Below, piece by piece: positions 27,796 through 38,041 of a stretch of 64,000 bases of DNA (positions are counted from its first letter, which is position 1; each line of letters opens with the position of its first letter). A model generated the notes under the pieces. That model made no database searches, had not been told where the DNA came from, and was given only the letters and a program-made list of their open reading frames with translations. The stretch comes from Gammaproteobacteria bacterium. Its GTDB lineage: Bacteria > Gemmatimonadota > Gemmatimonadetes > Longimicrobiales > Gaopeijiaceae. Location of the stretch: assembly GCA_028821195.1 (NCBI GenBank), contig JAPPHB010000132.1, positions 126,190 through 190,189 on the forward strand. Reading direction: 5' to 3'. The position numbers were made by a program, and so were the translations under genes.

Positions 27796-29186
27796 CCGAT
27801 CTGCGCCGCCACCTGCCGAGCGTCGACCGCGCGCTGGCTTCCACCGCCTTCGCCGCGCTGCTCGCCGAGCATCCGCGCCAGCGGATCGTCCACCACCTTC
27901 GCTCGGCGCTGGACCACGCCAGGGAGGATCTCGCGCGCGGAACCGGCCACGCGCCGCCGGACATCGACGACCTCGCCGGCGAGGTCGAAAAGGCGCTGGT
28001 CCTTGACGGCATCCCCTCCCTCCGGCCGGTGATCAACGCCACCGGCGTGGTGCTCCACACCAACCTGGGCCGGGCGCCCATCGCGCCTGCCGCCCGCTCC
28101 GCCATGGCCCGCGCCGCGCGCGGGTACGGCAACCTGGAGTTCGACCTGGAGCGCGGGAGCCGCGGGTCGCGCTACGTGCACTGCGTACAACTCCTGCGGG
28201 AACTCACCGGGGCCGAAGCCGCGCTCGTGGTCAACAATGCCGCAGGCGCGCTGGTGCTGGGAATGAACACCCTGGCGGCGGGGAAGGAGGTCGCGGTTTC
28301 GCGGGGAGAACTGGTGGAGATCGGAGGCGGCTTCCGAATACCGGAAATCCTGGTCCGCAGCGGCGTCCGTCTGCGCGAGGTGGGCTCCACCAACCGCACC
28401 CGCATCGCCGACTACGAGGCAGCGCTCGACACGGGCGAGGTCGCGGCGCTGCTCAAGGTGCACCGCTCCAACTTCCGCATCGAGGGGTTCACCGAAGAAG
28501 CCCGCGTCGCCGAGCTGGCCGAGCTGGCCGATCGCCTGGGCGTCCACTTCTTCCACGACCTGGGCACCGGGCTGATGATGGACTCCGCCGCGCTCGGCCT
28601 TCCGGGAGAACCGCGGGTGGCCGACAGCCTGGCAAGCGGAGCTCATGTGGTCGGCTTCTCGGGGGACAAACTGCTGGGCGGGCCGCAGGCGGGGATTCTC
28701 GTGGGACGGAAAGAGCCGATCGCGACGATGCGGCAGAACCCGCTCTGCCGCTCTCTGCGCGTCGACAAGGTGACGCTGGCGGGGCTGGAGGCGACCCTGC
28801 GTCTCTACAGGGATCCCGGCCGCGCGCTGAGGGAGATCCCGGCGCTGCGCATGATCGCCGCCTCTCCGCAAGCGCTGCTCGAGCGAGCCACTCGCCTTGC
28901 CGCCGCTCTGGAGGCCCGCGGCGTGCCAGCCCGCGTGAGTCGCGGAACTTCGCTCGTGGGGGGCGGAACCTGTCCAGGGGTCGCCCTCGACACGTTCGTC
29001 GTGGAGCCGGACACCCGTGCGCGATCCGTGTCCGCCGTCGCCCGGCGCCTGAGACGCGGTGATCCACCGGTGCTCGCGCCCGTGGAGGACGATCGCCTGA
29101 GCCTCGATCCCCGCACTGTCGAGCCCGAGGAGGAGGCCCTGCTCGTGGAGCGGGTTGTGCGCGCGTGCCTTCCGGACGAGGATTGA
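27792..29186 (+). CDS. selA: L-seryl-tRNA(Sec) selenium transferase
   Basis: PLP enzyme that converts Ser-tRNA(Sec) to Sec-tRNA(Sec) using selenophosphate, making the 21st amino acid. The product is 464 residues. The N-terminal domain starts LRRHLPSVDRALAS, typical of true SelA; then come INATGVVLHTNLGRAP, the GYGNLEFDLERGSRG loop and the PLP lysine K293 in GFSGDKLLGGPQAG. The N-terminal domain and full length argue against a SelA-like paralogue. The ATG overlaps the upstream lipoprotein gene. No selB, selD or tRNA-Sec is seen in the window. Confidence 0.93.
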   Translation: MTDLRRHLPSVDRALASTAFAALLAEHPRQRIVHHLRSALDHAREDLARGTGHAPPDIDDLAGEVEKALVLDGIPSLRPVINATGVVLHTNLGRAPIAPAARSAMARAARGYGNLEFDLERGSRGSRYVHCVQLLRELTGAEAALVVNNAAGALVLGMNTLAAGKEVAVSRGELVEIGGGFRIPEILVRSGVRLREVGSTNRTRIADYEAALDTGEVAALLKVHRSNFRIEGFTEEARVAELAELADRLGVHFFHDLGTGLMMDSAALGLPGEPRVADSLASGAHVVGFSGDKLLGGPQAGILVGRKEPIATMRQNPLCRSLRVDKVTLAGLEATLRLYRDPGRALREIPALRMIAASPQALLERATRLAAALEARGVPARVSRGTSLVGGGTCPGVALDTFVVEPDTRARSVSAVARRLRRGDPPVLAPVEDDRLSLDPRTVEPEEEALLVERVVRACLPDED

Positions 29187-29282
29187 GGCGCGACCTGTGC
29201 GGACCCGGGACGCGTCGGCGCACGAGCCGGACGAAGGGCCGGCGGGGCAGGGGAACACGGGCGCCTCAGCCGGGTTTTTCCC

Positions 29283-29296
29283 GTTGACCCGTCAAC
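29283..29296. promoter_or_regulatory. Small palindrome upstream of the A-type Fe-S carrier
   Basis: Perfect 6-2-6 inverted repeat GTTGACCCGTCAAC, centred about 37 bases before the start codon in the gap after selA. It could be an operator. It includes TTGAC, but no -10 element follows at a usual distance. Confidence 0.4.
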
Positions 29297-29326
29297 TGAC
29301 GGAGTCGCACCCTCAGGAGCAAGACC

Positions 29327-29656
29327 ATGCAGATTACCCTGACGCCTGAAGCTACCGAGAAGATCCGGCAGTTTCTGGAAGATCATGATTCCAGGTCCGC
29401 CGCCGGACTGCGTGTCGCCGTACTTCCCGGCGGTTGTTCGGGCTTCCAGTACGGCCTGAACATCGAAGAGGCGCCGGAGGAAGACGACGAAGTGCTGGAG
29501 CTCGACGACTTTCGGGTTTTCGTGGACCCCTTCAGCGCCCAGTACCTCGAGGGCGTGCAGATCGACTATGTGTCCGGCATGATGGGACAGGGCTTCAGCT
29601 TCACCAATCCCCAGGCCTCGGGCGGATGCGGCTGCGGAAGCTCCTTCACGGTCTGA
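29327..29656 (+). CDS. A-type iron-sulfur cluster carrier (ErpA/IscA family)
   Basis: Protein of 109 residues that accepts and delivers Fe-S clusters to apoproteins. The three conserved cysteines are C37 (LPGGCSGFQY), C101 and C103 (GGCGCGSSF). The body VFVDPFSAQYLEGVQIDYV is the family core. AGGAG lies seven bases before the ATG. It stands alone, without isc or suf genes; the many Fe-S proteins of the nuo operon nearby are plausible clients. ErpA and IscA cannot be told apart with certainty here. Confidence 0.92.
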   Translation: MQITLTPEATEKIRQFLEDHDSRSAAGLRVAVLPGGCSGFQYGLNIEEAPEEDDEVLELDDFRVFVDPFSAQYLEGVQIDYVSGMMGQGFSFTNPQASGGCGCGSSFTV

Positions 29657-29714
29657 TCCCGTTCCCGGTCCGAGCGGACCGCCCCAGGACCCTCGCAGCG
29701 GATACATCACGCAG

Positions 29715-30371
29715 GTGATCCGCCTACGGACCTTCACCGGTGCGGACGGCTTCCAGCAGAACGCCTGGCTGGCGATCTGCGACGCAACCCGCGAGACACT
29801 GGTCATCGATCCGGGCGCGGCGGCCCCCGACATGTGCCGCGCGATCGAAGCGGACCATCTGGACGTAAAGGCTGTCGTGCTGACCCACGCCCATCTGGAC
29901 CATGTCGAGGGGGTGCCCGACATCCGTGTCGTCACGGACGCCCCGATCTTCCTCCACCCGGCCGATGGTTTCCTCTACCGGGCCGCGACCGAACAGGCGA
30001 CTGCTTTCGGTGTGCACGCGCCGCGGCTGCCCGCCGTCGACGAAGCGCTCGCCCACGGGGACGAGCTCCGTTTCGGAAAGTGCGCATTCCGCGTGCGCCA
30101 CGCCCCCGGTCACTCTCCCGGTCATGTCGTGCTGGTCAATGAGGGCGAGCGGATCGCCGTAGTGGCGGACGTCGTCTTCGCGGGTTCGATCGGACGCACC
30201 GACCTGCCGGGTGGAGACATGCAGCAGTTGCTGCACTCGATCCGCGAACAGGTGCTGACGCTCCCCGACGACACCCGTCTGTTCACCGGGCACGGCCCGG
30301 AGACCACGGTGGGATGGGAGCGCCGCACCAACCCCTTTCTGATGCCCTTCCAGGGAGGCGAGTTCGTGTGA
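29715..30371 (+). CDS. MBL-fold metallo-hydrolase (glyoxalase II-like)
   Basis: Zinc hydrolase of the metallo-beta-lactamase superfamily, 218 residues. Metal ligands are visible as HAHLDH (58-63), HAPGHSPGH, the Asp in VVADVVFAGSIGRTDLP, and GHGPET near the end. GRTDLPGGDMQQLLHSI is typical of the glyoxalase II-like/YcbL-type subgroup. The substrate is unknown, probably a thioester. The GTG start is 58 bases after the Fe-S carrier, and the stop overlaps the purN GTG. Confidence 0.88.
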   Translation: MIRLRTFTGADGFQQNAWLAICDATRETLVIDPGAAAPDMCRAIEADHLDVKAVVLTHAHLDHVEGVPDIRVVTDAPIFLHPADGFLYRAATEQATAFGVHAPRLPAVDEALAHGDELRFGKCAFRVRHAPGHSPGHVVLVNEGERIAVVADVVFAGSIGRTDLPGGDMQQLLHSIREQVLTLPDDTRLFTGHGPETTVGWERRTNPFLMPFQGGEFV

Positions 30372-31102
30372 GCCTGCCCGTGGCGGTGTTCGCGTCCGGT
30401 TCAGGCTCGAACCTGCAGGCAATCCTCGACTATCACGCCGGCCTCGACGCACCCCCCTGGCGTGTTGAACTGGTGGTCAGCGACCAGGAAGACGCCAAGG
30501 TGCTCCAGCGCGGTCGCCATGCCGCGATTCGGGCTCGCTTTCTCCCGGCCGCGGGGCGATCGTCCGGCGATGTCGCGGGCGAAACGCTCGACCTCCTCCG
30601 CTCCAGCGAAATCGGGTTCGTCGCGCTGGCGGGCTATCTCCGGCTGATTCCCGCGCCTGTCGTCGCGGCGTTCCGCGAGCGGATGGTCAACATCCATCCC
30701 GCGCTTCTCCCGGCGTTCGGAGGGAAGGGAATGTACGGGATGCGCGTGCACGAGGCAGTTCTGGCTGCCGGTGCGACGGTAACCGGGCCCACAGTGCACT
30801 TCGTGGACGAGGAGTACGATCGAGGCCCGATCATCGCCCAGTGGCCGGTCCCGGTGCGGGCGGGCGATGACCCGCACACGCTCGCCACCCGCGTGCTTCG
30901 CGTCGAGCATCTCCTCTATCCGCGGGTGGTGGACCAGTTCGGCCGAGCTCTGGCCCGAGGGTGCCGGCCGGCGCCGTTTTCGCCGCCTGGCACTGCCTTC
31001 CTGGCGCATTCACGAGCCACAGTCGACCTTGAGCGCGCGATTTCCGCCGGCTTCGCAGCGCGGACCGGCGCCGCCGCGCACGGCAACGGGGAGCGAACAT
31101 GA
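30368..31102 (+). CDS. purN: Phosphoribosylglycinamide formyltransferase
   Basis: Transfers a formyl group from 10-formyl-THF to GAR in purine synthesis. The product is 244 residues, about 30-40 longer than common PurN because of a C-terminal tail after the normal end (beyond GRALARG). The phosphate-binding loop is ASGSGSNLQ, the catalytic pair is N108/H110 in NIHPALLPAF, and the third acid is D151 in HFVDEEYDRGPII. The GTG overlaps the upstream stop, and the stop overlaps the purH ATG, so purN and purH are coupled. Confidence 0.95.
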   Translation: MSLPVAVFASGSGSNLQAILDYHAGLDAPPWRVELVVSDQEDAKVLQRGRHAAIRARFLPAAGRSSGDVAGETLDLLRSSEIGFVALAGYLRLIPAPVVAAFRERMVNIHPALLPAFGGKGMYGMRVHEAVLAAGATVTGPTVHFVDEEYDRGPIIAQWPVPVRAGDDPHTLATRVLRVEHLLYPRVVDQFGRALARGCRPAPFSPPGTAFLAHSRATVDLERAISAGFAARTGAAAHGNGERT

Positions 31103-32820
31103 CTCGAAGACGCGCGCTGCTGAGCGTCTCGGACAAGAGCGGGATCGAAGAGTTCGCCCGCGGTCTCGTCCGCCGCGGATGGGAGATCGTCTCGACCGGG
31201 GGCACGGCGCGCGCACTCGCCGGTGCGGGGCTCCCCGTCGTGCAGGTGGCGGAGGTCACCTCACACCCGGAAATGATGGACGGGCGGGTCAAGACCCTGC
31301 ACCCGGCCGTCCATGCCGGTATCCTGGCCCGGGGCGGGAACCGGGACGACGCGGCCGCGCTCGCCGGGCAGGGCTACGCGCCCGTGGGCCTGGTGGCGGT
31401 CAATCTGTACCCTTTCGGGGAGACTGTGGCGAAGGGCGGCGTTTCGGTGGGTGATGCGATGGAGCAGGTGGACATCGGCGGACCCACCATGATCCGGGCG
31501 GCGGCGAAGAACCACGCCGATGTCTGGGCCGTGGTGGATCCCGCGGACTACCCGCGCGTGCTCGCAGCTCTGGACCGGGGAGCAGACGGCCGGGCGCTTC
31601 GCCGGGAGCTGGCGGTGAAGGTGTTCGCGCACACGAGCGCGTACGACGGCGCCGTCGCGGTATGGCTGGACCAGGCGGCCGGGCGGGAGAACGGAACCCG
31701 TACCGATGCAGGGGATCCGGTCGCCGACGGAAGCGGAGGCGGCATGTTCCCGGCCCACCTCGCGCTGTCCGCCGAACTGGAAGGCACGCTGCGCTATGGC
31801 GAGAACCCGGACCAGGAGGCCGCGTTCTATCGCTGGCGCGGACAGGGGCGCATCGGCCTGGCCGGCCTCGAGCAGCTCCACGGCAAGGCGCTCTCCTACA
31901 ACAACTATCTCGACCTGGACGGCGCCCTCCATTGCCTCGCTCCGTTCGCTTTCTCGGCGCGCCCCGCGGTGTGCATCGTCAAGCACACCACACCCGCGGG
32001 GATGGCACTCGCGGAGACGCTGGAAGAAGCCTACCTGCGGGCTCTCCGAACCGACCCGGTGAGCGCCTTCGGGTCCGTGATCGCGGTCAACCGGCGCATC
32101 GACGCCGCCACCGCCACACACATGTCGGAACTCTTTATCGAGTGCCTGGTCGCGCCCGCCTTCGACGACGAGGCCATGGAGATCCTGGCGCGCAAGTCCG
32201 GCCTGCGCCTGCTGGCCATGTCCGGTGACCCGGTCGCGCCCGCCCACCTCCCGCTCGACCCTGACCGCGTCGACTGGTGGCGGGAAGCCGCGTCCGAACA
32301 TCGCGCTTCGGCCACGTTCCTCGCGGCGCACGGCCGCCTCCCCGAACCGCGCACGCTGCGCACCGTCTCCGGCGGCCTGCTCGCGCAGTCGGTTCCATCG
32401 CCGCCTTTCTACGGGCTTGAGAGCGCGGAGTGGAGGGTCGTGACCCGCCGTACACCCTCAGCGCGCGAACTCGACGACCTGGACTTCGCCTGGTCGGCGG
32501 TCGCGGGGGTGAAGTCGAACGCCATCCTGCTCGCGCGCGACGGCGCCACCCTGGGCATCGGCATGGGACAGGTGAGCCGGGTGGATGCCTCCGAGCTCGC
32601 GGTCAGAAAGGCGGCCGCCGCCGGGCTCGACCTTTCCGGGTGCGCCCTCGCCTCCGATGCCTTCTTCCCCTTCCGGGACGGTGTCGACGCAGCAGCGGCG
32701 GCCGGTGTTCGCGCCATCGTGCAACCAGGCGGTTCGATCCGCGACGAAGAAGTCATCGCCGCAGCGGACGAGCACGAGGTTGCGATGGTCTTCACGGGAA
32801 GGCGGCTGTTCCGGCACTGA
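31099..32820 (+). CDS. purH: Bifunctional AICAR transformylase / IMP cyclohydrolase
   Basis: Carries out the last two steps of IMP synthesis. The product is 573 residues, slightly longer than usual owing to a Gly/Asp-rich insert near 195-215. The N-terminal IMP cyclohydrolase domain shows SVSDKSGIEEFARGL, STGGTARAL and DGRVKTLHPAVHAGIL. The transformylase domain shows SYNNYLDLDGAL, IVKHTTPAGMA and SDAFFPFRDGVD, and the chain ends in the family-typical RLFRH. It is coupled to purN by overlapping start and stop. It converges with the TonB receptor gene across 88 bases. Confidence 0.97.
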   Translation: MTRRRALLSVSDKSGIEEFARGLVRRGWEIVSTGGTARALAGAGLPVVQVAEVTSHPEMMDGRVKTLHPAVHAGILARGGNRDDAAALAGQGYAPVGLVAVNLYPFGETVAKGGVSVGDAMEQVDIGGPTMIRAAAKNHADVWAVVDPADYPRVLAALDRGADGRALRRELAVKVFAHTSAYDGAVAVWLDQAAGRENGTRTDAGDPVADGSGGGMFPAHLALSAELEGTLRYGENPDQEAAFYRWRGQGRIGLAGLEQLHGKALSYNNYLDLDGALHCLAPFAFSARPAVCIVKHTTPAGMALAETLEEAYLRALRTDPVSAFGSVIAVNRRIDAATATHMSELFIECLVAPAFDDEAMEILARKSGLRLLAMSGDPVAPAHLPLDPDRVDWWREAASEHRASATFLAAHGRLPEPRTLRTVSGGLLAQSVPSPPFYGLESAEWRVVTRRTPSARELDDLDFAWSAVAGVKSNAILLARDGATLGIGMGQVSRVDASELAVRKAAAAGLDLSGCALASDAFFPFRDGVDAAAAAGVRAIVQPGGSIRDEEVIAAADEHEVAMVFTGRRLFRH

Positions 32821-32825
32821 CGGGA

Positions 32826-32840
32826 GGCGGTTTTCCCGCC
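32826..32840. terminator. Weak hairpin between convergent purH and TonB receptor genes
   Basis: GGCGG-ttttc-CCGCC hairpin six bases after the purH stop in an 88-base convergent gap. There is no T-tract behind it, so it is at best a weak or Rho-assisted terminator. Confidence 0.3.
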
Positions 32841-32908
32841 GGCCGACCTCGAACGGCCATCGGAGCCGCTGCGACGGCACCGGCCGGCAGGCCCCGGCGT
32901 CCCGCGGG

Positions 32909-35470
<2,562 letters not shown>

Positions 35471-35475
35471 GATGT

Positions 35476-35480
35476 CCTCC
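35476..35480 (-). promoter_or_regulatory. Ribosome binding site deciding the TonB receptor start
   Basis: GGAGG on the minus strand with spacer acatc to the ATG at 35470. It fixes the start 39 codons inside the longest open frame. Confidence 0.6.
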
Positions 35481-35623
35481 AACCCGAGGTGCGTGAACGC
35501 GCGCGGATGTGGCGTTGCCGGTAGCATCATGGAAATGAGCCCGAGTCGCGGCAAGGCTTCGCGCCGCACCGGGGTTTCGTGCCGCATCGGCCGGTCAACC
35601 CCGAACGGTGAGCTGGCCGCCGC

Positions 35624-35923
35624 CTACGCGGCTCTTGAGCCGGGCGGCGAGCCGCGGCGGTCTCGAATGGTGCCGGTCTCGCGATGCTGGGCGACCAGAC
35701 GTGTCAGCTGAGCACGCGAAAGCCCGGTCACTCTGGTCAGGAACGTCTTCAGCAAGCTCTTGTCGCGCTTCCTGAGATCGTGGTATTCGAATTTGTCCAG
35801 TGTCCTACGGATGAAATCGTATATGGCTTCACGGCTTTCAGTCCTCAACCTCGGGGCGTCGGGGACGTTGAGGAAGCGCCGAACCTGGTCGAGAGTGCGA
35901 AGACGCGTAATGTGGCGCATCAC
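35624..35923 (-). pseudogene. Truncated transposase/integrase N-terminal fragment
   Basis: A 99-codon frame beginning [18 protein letters not shown] and containing [21 protein letters not shown], then LTRLVAQHRETGTIRDRRG. This matches, from memory, the N-terminal helix-turn-helix part of a family of DDE integrase/transposase proteins several hundred residues long. Similarity stops at RDRRG, and the frame ends about ten residues later, so the catalytic domain is missing. A strong ribosome binding site (GGAGGAG, 35930-35936) survives upstream, so a short DNA-binding protein could still be made. I take it as an insertion-sequence remnant; a family search would settle it. Confidence 0.55.
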
Positions 35924-36375
35924 AGTTCACTCCTCCTGTCTCAAAGATTGCCGGCGAACCGTATTTCAGGCTCACTATTCTCAATTGTTGGGCCCATTGT
36001 TATCATCTGCTGGCCGGGCCAGCTCCGAGAATGTCATCTTCTCAGCCTGGGTTTGCATCCCAAGTCTCGGACTCATATTCCGGACCCGAACCATCGACGT
36101 GCGGCAGAAAGTGACCGTACAGTCGGCTCAGTGCCTCGGGAACGGACCCCTGCACGCTGCTCCTGCGAACGCCGTGCCGGATCCTGCATCTGCCGCGCCG
36201 CCCGCAACTCCGGACCCTTCTGCCATACACCGTGCGGTACCTCCGGTGCCCGGGCCTTCGGCGGACACCGGAATCGGCCTGCGGACGCTCCGTTCCGGCT
36301 TGACCGGGTGGGGACGCATGGGTAGCTTTCTGCCACCCGAACTCCTGCGAAACCCCTCCACATGCGGGCGACTCG
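35924..36375. other. Gene-free stretch upstream of nuo operon
   Basis: 452 bases without a convincing gene. The first 150 bases look more AT-rich than the surroundings. It holds a 7-1-7 palindrome GCTGGCCGGGCCAGC (36009-36023), a short inverted repeat GAGAA-N7-TTCTC (36027-36043) and, near the end, a promoter-like site (36300-36330) about 50 bases before nuoA. The AT-rich part adjoins the transposase remnant and may be leftover element DNA. Confidence 0.5.
36300..36330 (+). promoter_or_regulatory. Promoter candidate for the nuo operon
   Basis: TTGACC at 36300-36305 and TAGCTTTC from 36323. The distance from TTG to TA is 20 bases, fitting the FCB-type pattern TTG-N19-21-TAnnTT; read as sigma-70 it would have a 17-base spacer but a poor -10. 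Transcription would start about 40 bases before nuoA. Confidence 0.5.
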
Positions 36376-36732
36376 ATGTCGGACGCCTACCTGCCGATCC
36401 TGCTCATCTTCGGGGTCTCCGCCCTCAACGCAGTGTTCATGGTGGCGTTGTCTCACATCCTCAATCCTCGCCGGCCAACTCCCCAAAAGGCAATGCCTTA
36501 CGAGTCCGGCATGATCCCGCTGGGCGACACCCGGGCCCGCTTTTCCGTGAAGTTCTACCTCGTCGCCATCAGCTTCATCGTCTTCGACCTGGAAGCGGTC
36601 TTCCTCATCCCCTGGGCGGTCGAGATGCGCGCGCTGGGGTGGAGCGGATTCGTGGCTGCTTCCATCTTCGTGGCGGTGCTCACCGCGGGATTGGTGTACG
36701 AATGGAAGAAAGGAGGCCTCGATTGGGACTGA
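36376..36732 (+). CDS. nuoA: NADH-quinone oxidoreductase subunit A
   Basis: Membrane-arm subunit of respiratory complex I, 118 residues with three membrane segments. Hallmarks are [21 protein letters not shown] and [16 protein letters not shown], with the conserved acidic residues next to the quinone cavity. It is the first gene of a 14-gene operon in the canonical A-N order. There is no clear ribosome binding site. Its end carries the AAAGGAGG that serves nuoB. Confidence 0.96.
   Translation: MSDAYLPILLIFGVSALNAVFMVALSHILNPRRPTPQKAMPYESGMIPLGDTRARFSVKFYLVAISFIVFDLEAVFLIPWAVEMRALGWSGFVAASIFVAVLTAGLVYEWKKGGLDWD
36709..36716 (+). promoter_or_regulatory. Ribosome binding site deciding the nuoB start
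   Basis: AAAGGAGG inside the 3' end of nuoA, six bases before a TTG codon at 36723. It supports the non-ATG start of nuoB; no ATG lies in frame before the conserved core. Confidence 0.7.
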
Positions 36733-37415
36733 GCGAAAAGCCTGCTGAGAGCCTTCCCGTGGCCTCCTCGCCGCCGGGCGGGGTATTGGGCGCGGGAACC
36801 CCGACGTTTCTGACCACGCGCCTCGATTTCGTCGTCAACTGGGCCCGTCGCAACTCGCTCTGGCCCATGCCCTTCGGCACCGCCTGCTGCGCCATCGAGA
36901 TGATGGCCGCGGCCGCAAGCAACTTCGACCTGGCGCGCTTCGGGATGGAGCGCATGTCGTTCAGCCCCCGCCAGGCCGACGTCCTGATCTGCGCGGGGAG
37001 AGTGCCCTACAAGCTCGCGCCCGTCCTGCGCCGCATCTGGGACCAGATGCCTCAGCCGAAGTGGGCCGTCTCCATGGGTGCCTGCGCTTCTTCCGGGGGC
37101 GTGTTCGACGTGTACTCGATGGTGCAGGGGATCGATACCATCATTCCCGTGGACGTCTACGTGCCGGGTTGTCCGCCAAGACCGGAAGGGCTCATCTACG
37201 GGCTCATGATGATTCAGGAGAAAATCCGGCAGGAGCGCCTGAGTGAGCACGGCGCACTGCGCGCCGAGGACCCGGCTGCGGTGGCCCGAGCGCGCGCCGA
37301 CGCCGACGAGGTGCTGGCGCTCTCCGGACCCTTCGGCAATTCGACCCGGCAGAACCGGGTGAGCGGCCCCACCGGATCCGACGCCTCCGACCGGCCCGAC
37401 GACCGGATTCCGTGA
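36723..37415 (+). CDS. nuoB: NADH-quinone oxidoreductase subunit B
   Basis: Peripheral-arm subunit holding the terminal Fe-S cluster N2, which passes electrons to quinone. The product is 230 residues. Tandem cysteines C55/C56 lie in [12 protein letters not shown], with the other two in GACASSGG and [13 protein letters not shown]. The start is a TTG at 36723, selected by AAAGGAGG six bases upstream; it overlaps nuoA by ten bases. The last 50 residues or so (after the family end near QERL) are a polar tail rich in Ala, Arg and Asp with no known role. Confidence 0.95.
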   Translation: MGLSEKPAESLPVASSPPGGVLGAGTPTFLTTRLDFVVNWARRNSLWPMPFGTACCAIEMMAAAASNFDLARFGMERMSFSPRQADVLICAGRVPYKLAPVLRRIWDQMPQPKWAVSMGACASSGGVFDVYSMVQGIDTIIPVDVYVPGCPPRPEGLIYGLMMIQEKIRQERLSEHGALRAEDPAAVARARADADEVLALSGPFGNSTRQNRVSGPTGSDASDRPDDRIP

Positions 37416-38041
37416 CCCGACCCGACCGCCACGGCATGTCGGCTTCCGCCACCGTTGAAGCTCTGCGCGCCGCATTCCCCGACGCCGTCGTGCGCGACCT
37501 GGTGCAATCCGGGGACCAGCAGGTGGTCTACATCGACCCCGGCCGCAGCGCGGAGGTGCTGGACTGGCTGCGCACCGATCCCGGCGAGCGCTTCAACCTG
37601 CTGGTGGACGTTACCGCGGTCGATTACGGCGACGGGCACCCGCTCGAGGTTGTCTACCAGCTCTGGTCCATCCCGCACCGCAAGGCGCTGCGGGTGAAGT
37701 GCGAGCTGCCGCTTTCCCGCCTCGCGATCGCCTCGGTGACCGCTCTCTGGAGCGCGGCCGACTGGCTCGAGCGCGAGGTCTACGATCTGTTCGGGGTCGA
37801 GTTCCGGGGGCATCCGGACCTGCGCCGCATTCTCATGCCCGAGAACTACGCCGAAGGCCATCCCCTGCGGAAGGATTTCCCGCTGCGCGGCCGTTTCTCC
37901 CGCGCCGAGCAGACCCGGCGCGCCCTCTCGCAGGACCTGGAGCAGTACTACATGCCGGAGGAGCTGGAGGGGCGTGGCGCGCCCCAGATCGTGCCCGCGG
38001 ACGCATCGCCGACCTCCGCCCGGGAGAGCGTCGACCGATGA
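37412..38041 (+). CDS. nuoC: NADH-quinone oxidoreductase subunit C
   Basis: Peripheral-arm 30-kDa subunit of complex I, 209 residues and separate from nuoD (not fused as in E. coli). Signature blocks are [58 protein letters not shown] and [10 protein letters not shown]. The start is a GTG overlapping the nuoB stop; an ATG eight codons later is also possible. The end overlaps nuoD. Confidence 0.96.
   Translation: MTRPDRHGMSASATVEALRAAFPDAVVRDLVQSGDQQVVYIDPGRSAEVLDWLRTDPGERFNLLVDVTAVDYGDGHPLEVVYQLWSIPHRKALRVKCELPLSRLAIASVTALWSAADWLEREVYDLFGVEFRGHPDLRRILMPENYAEGHPLRKDFPLRGRFSRAEQTRRALSQDLEQYYMPEELEGRGAPQIVPADASPTSARESVDR

Noticed and set aside
29225..29282. Rho-independent terminator after selA (ending in ggttttt)
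   Set aside because: The T-run is present, but no stable GC hairpin directly precedes it.
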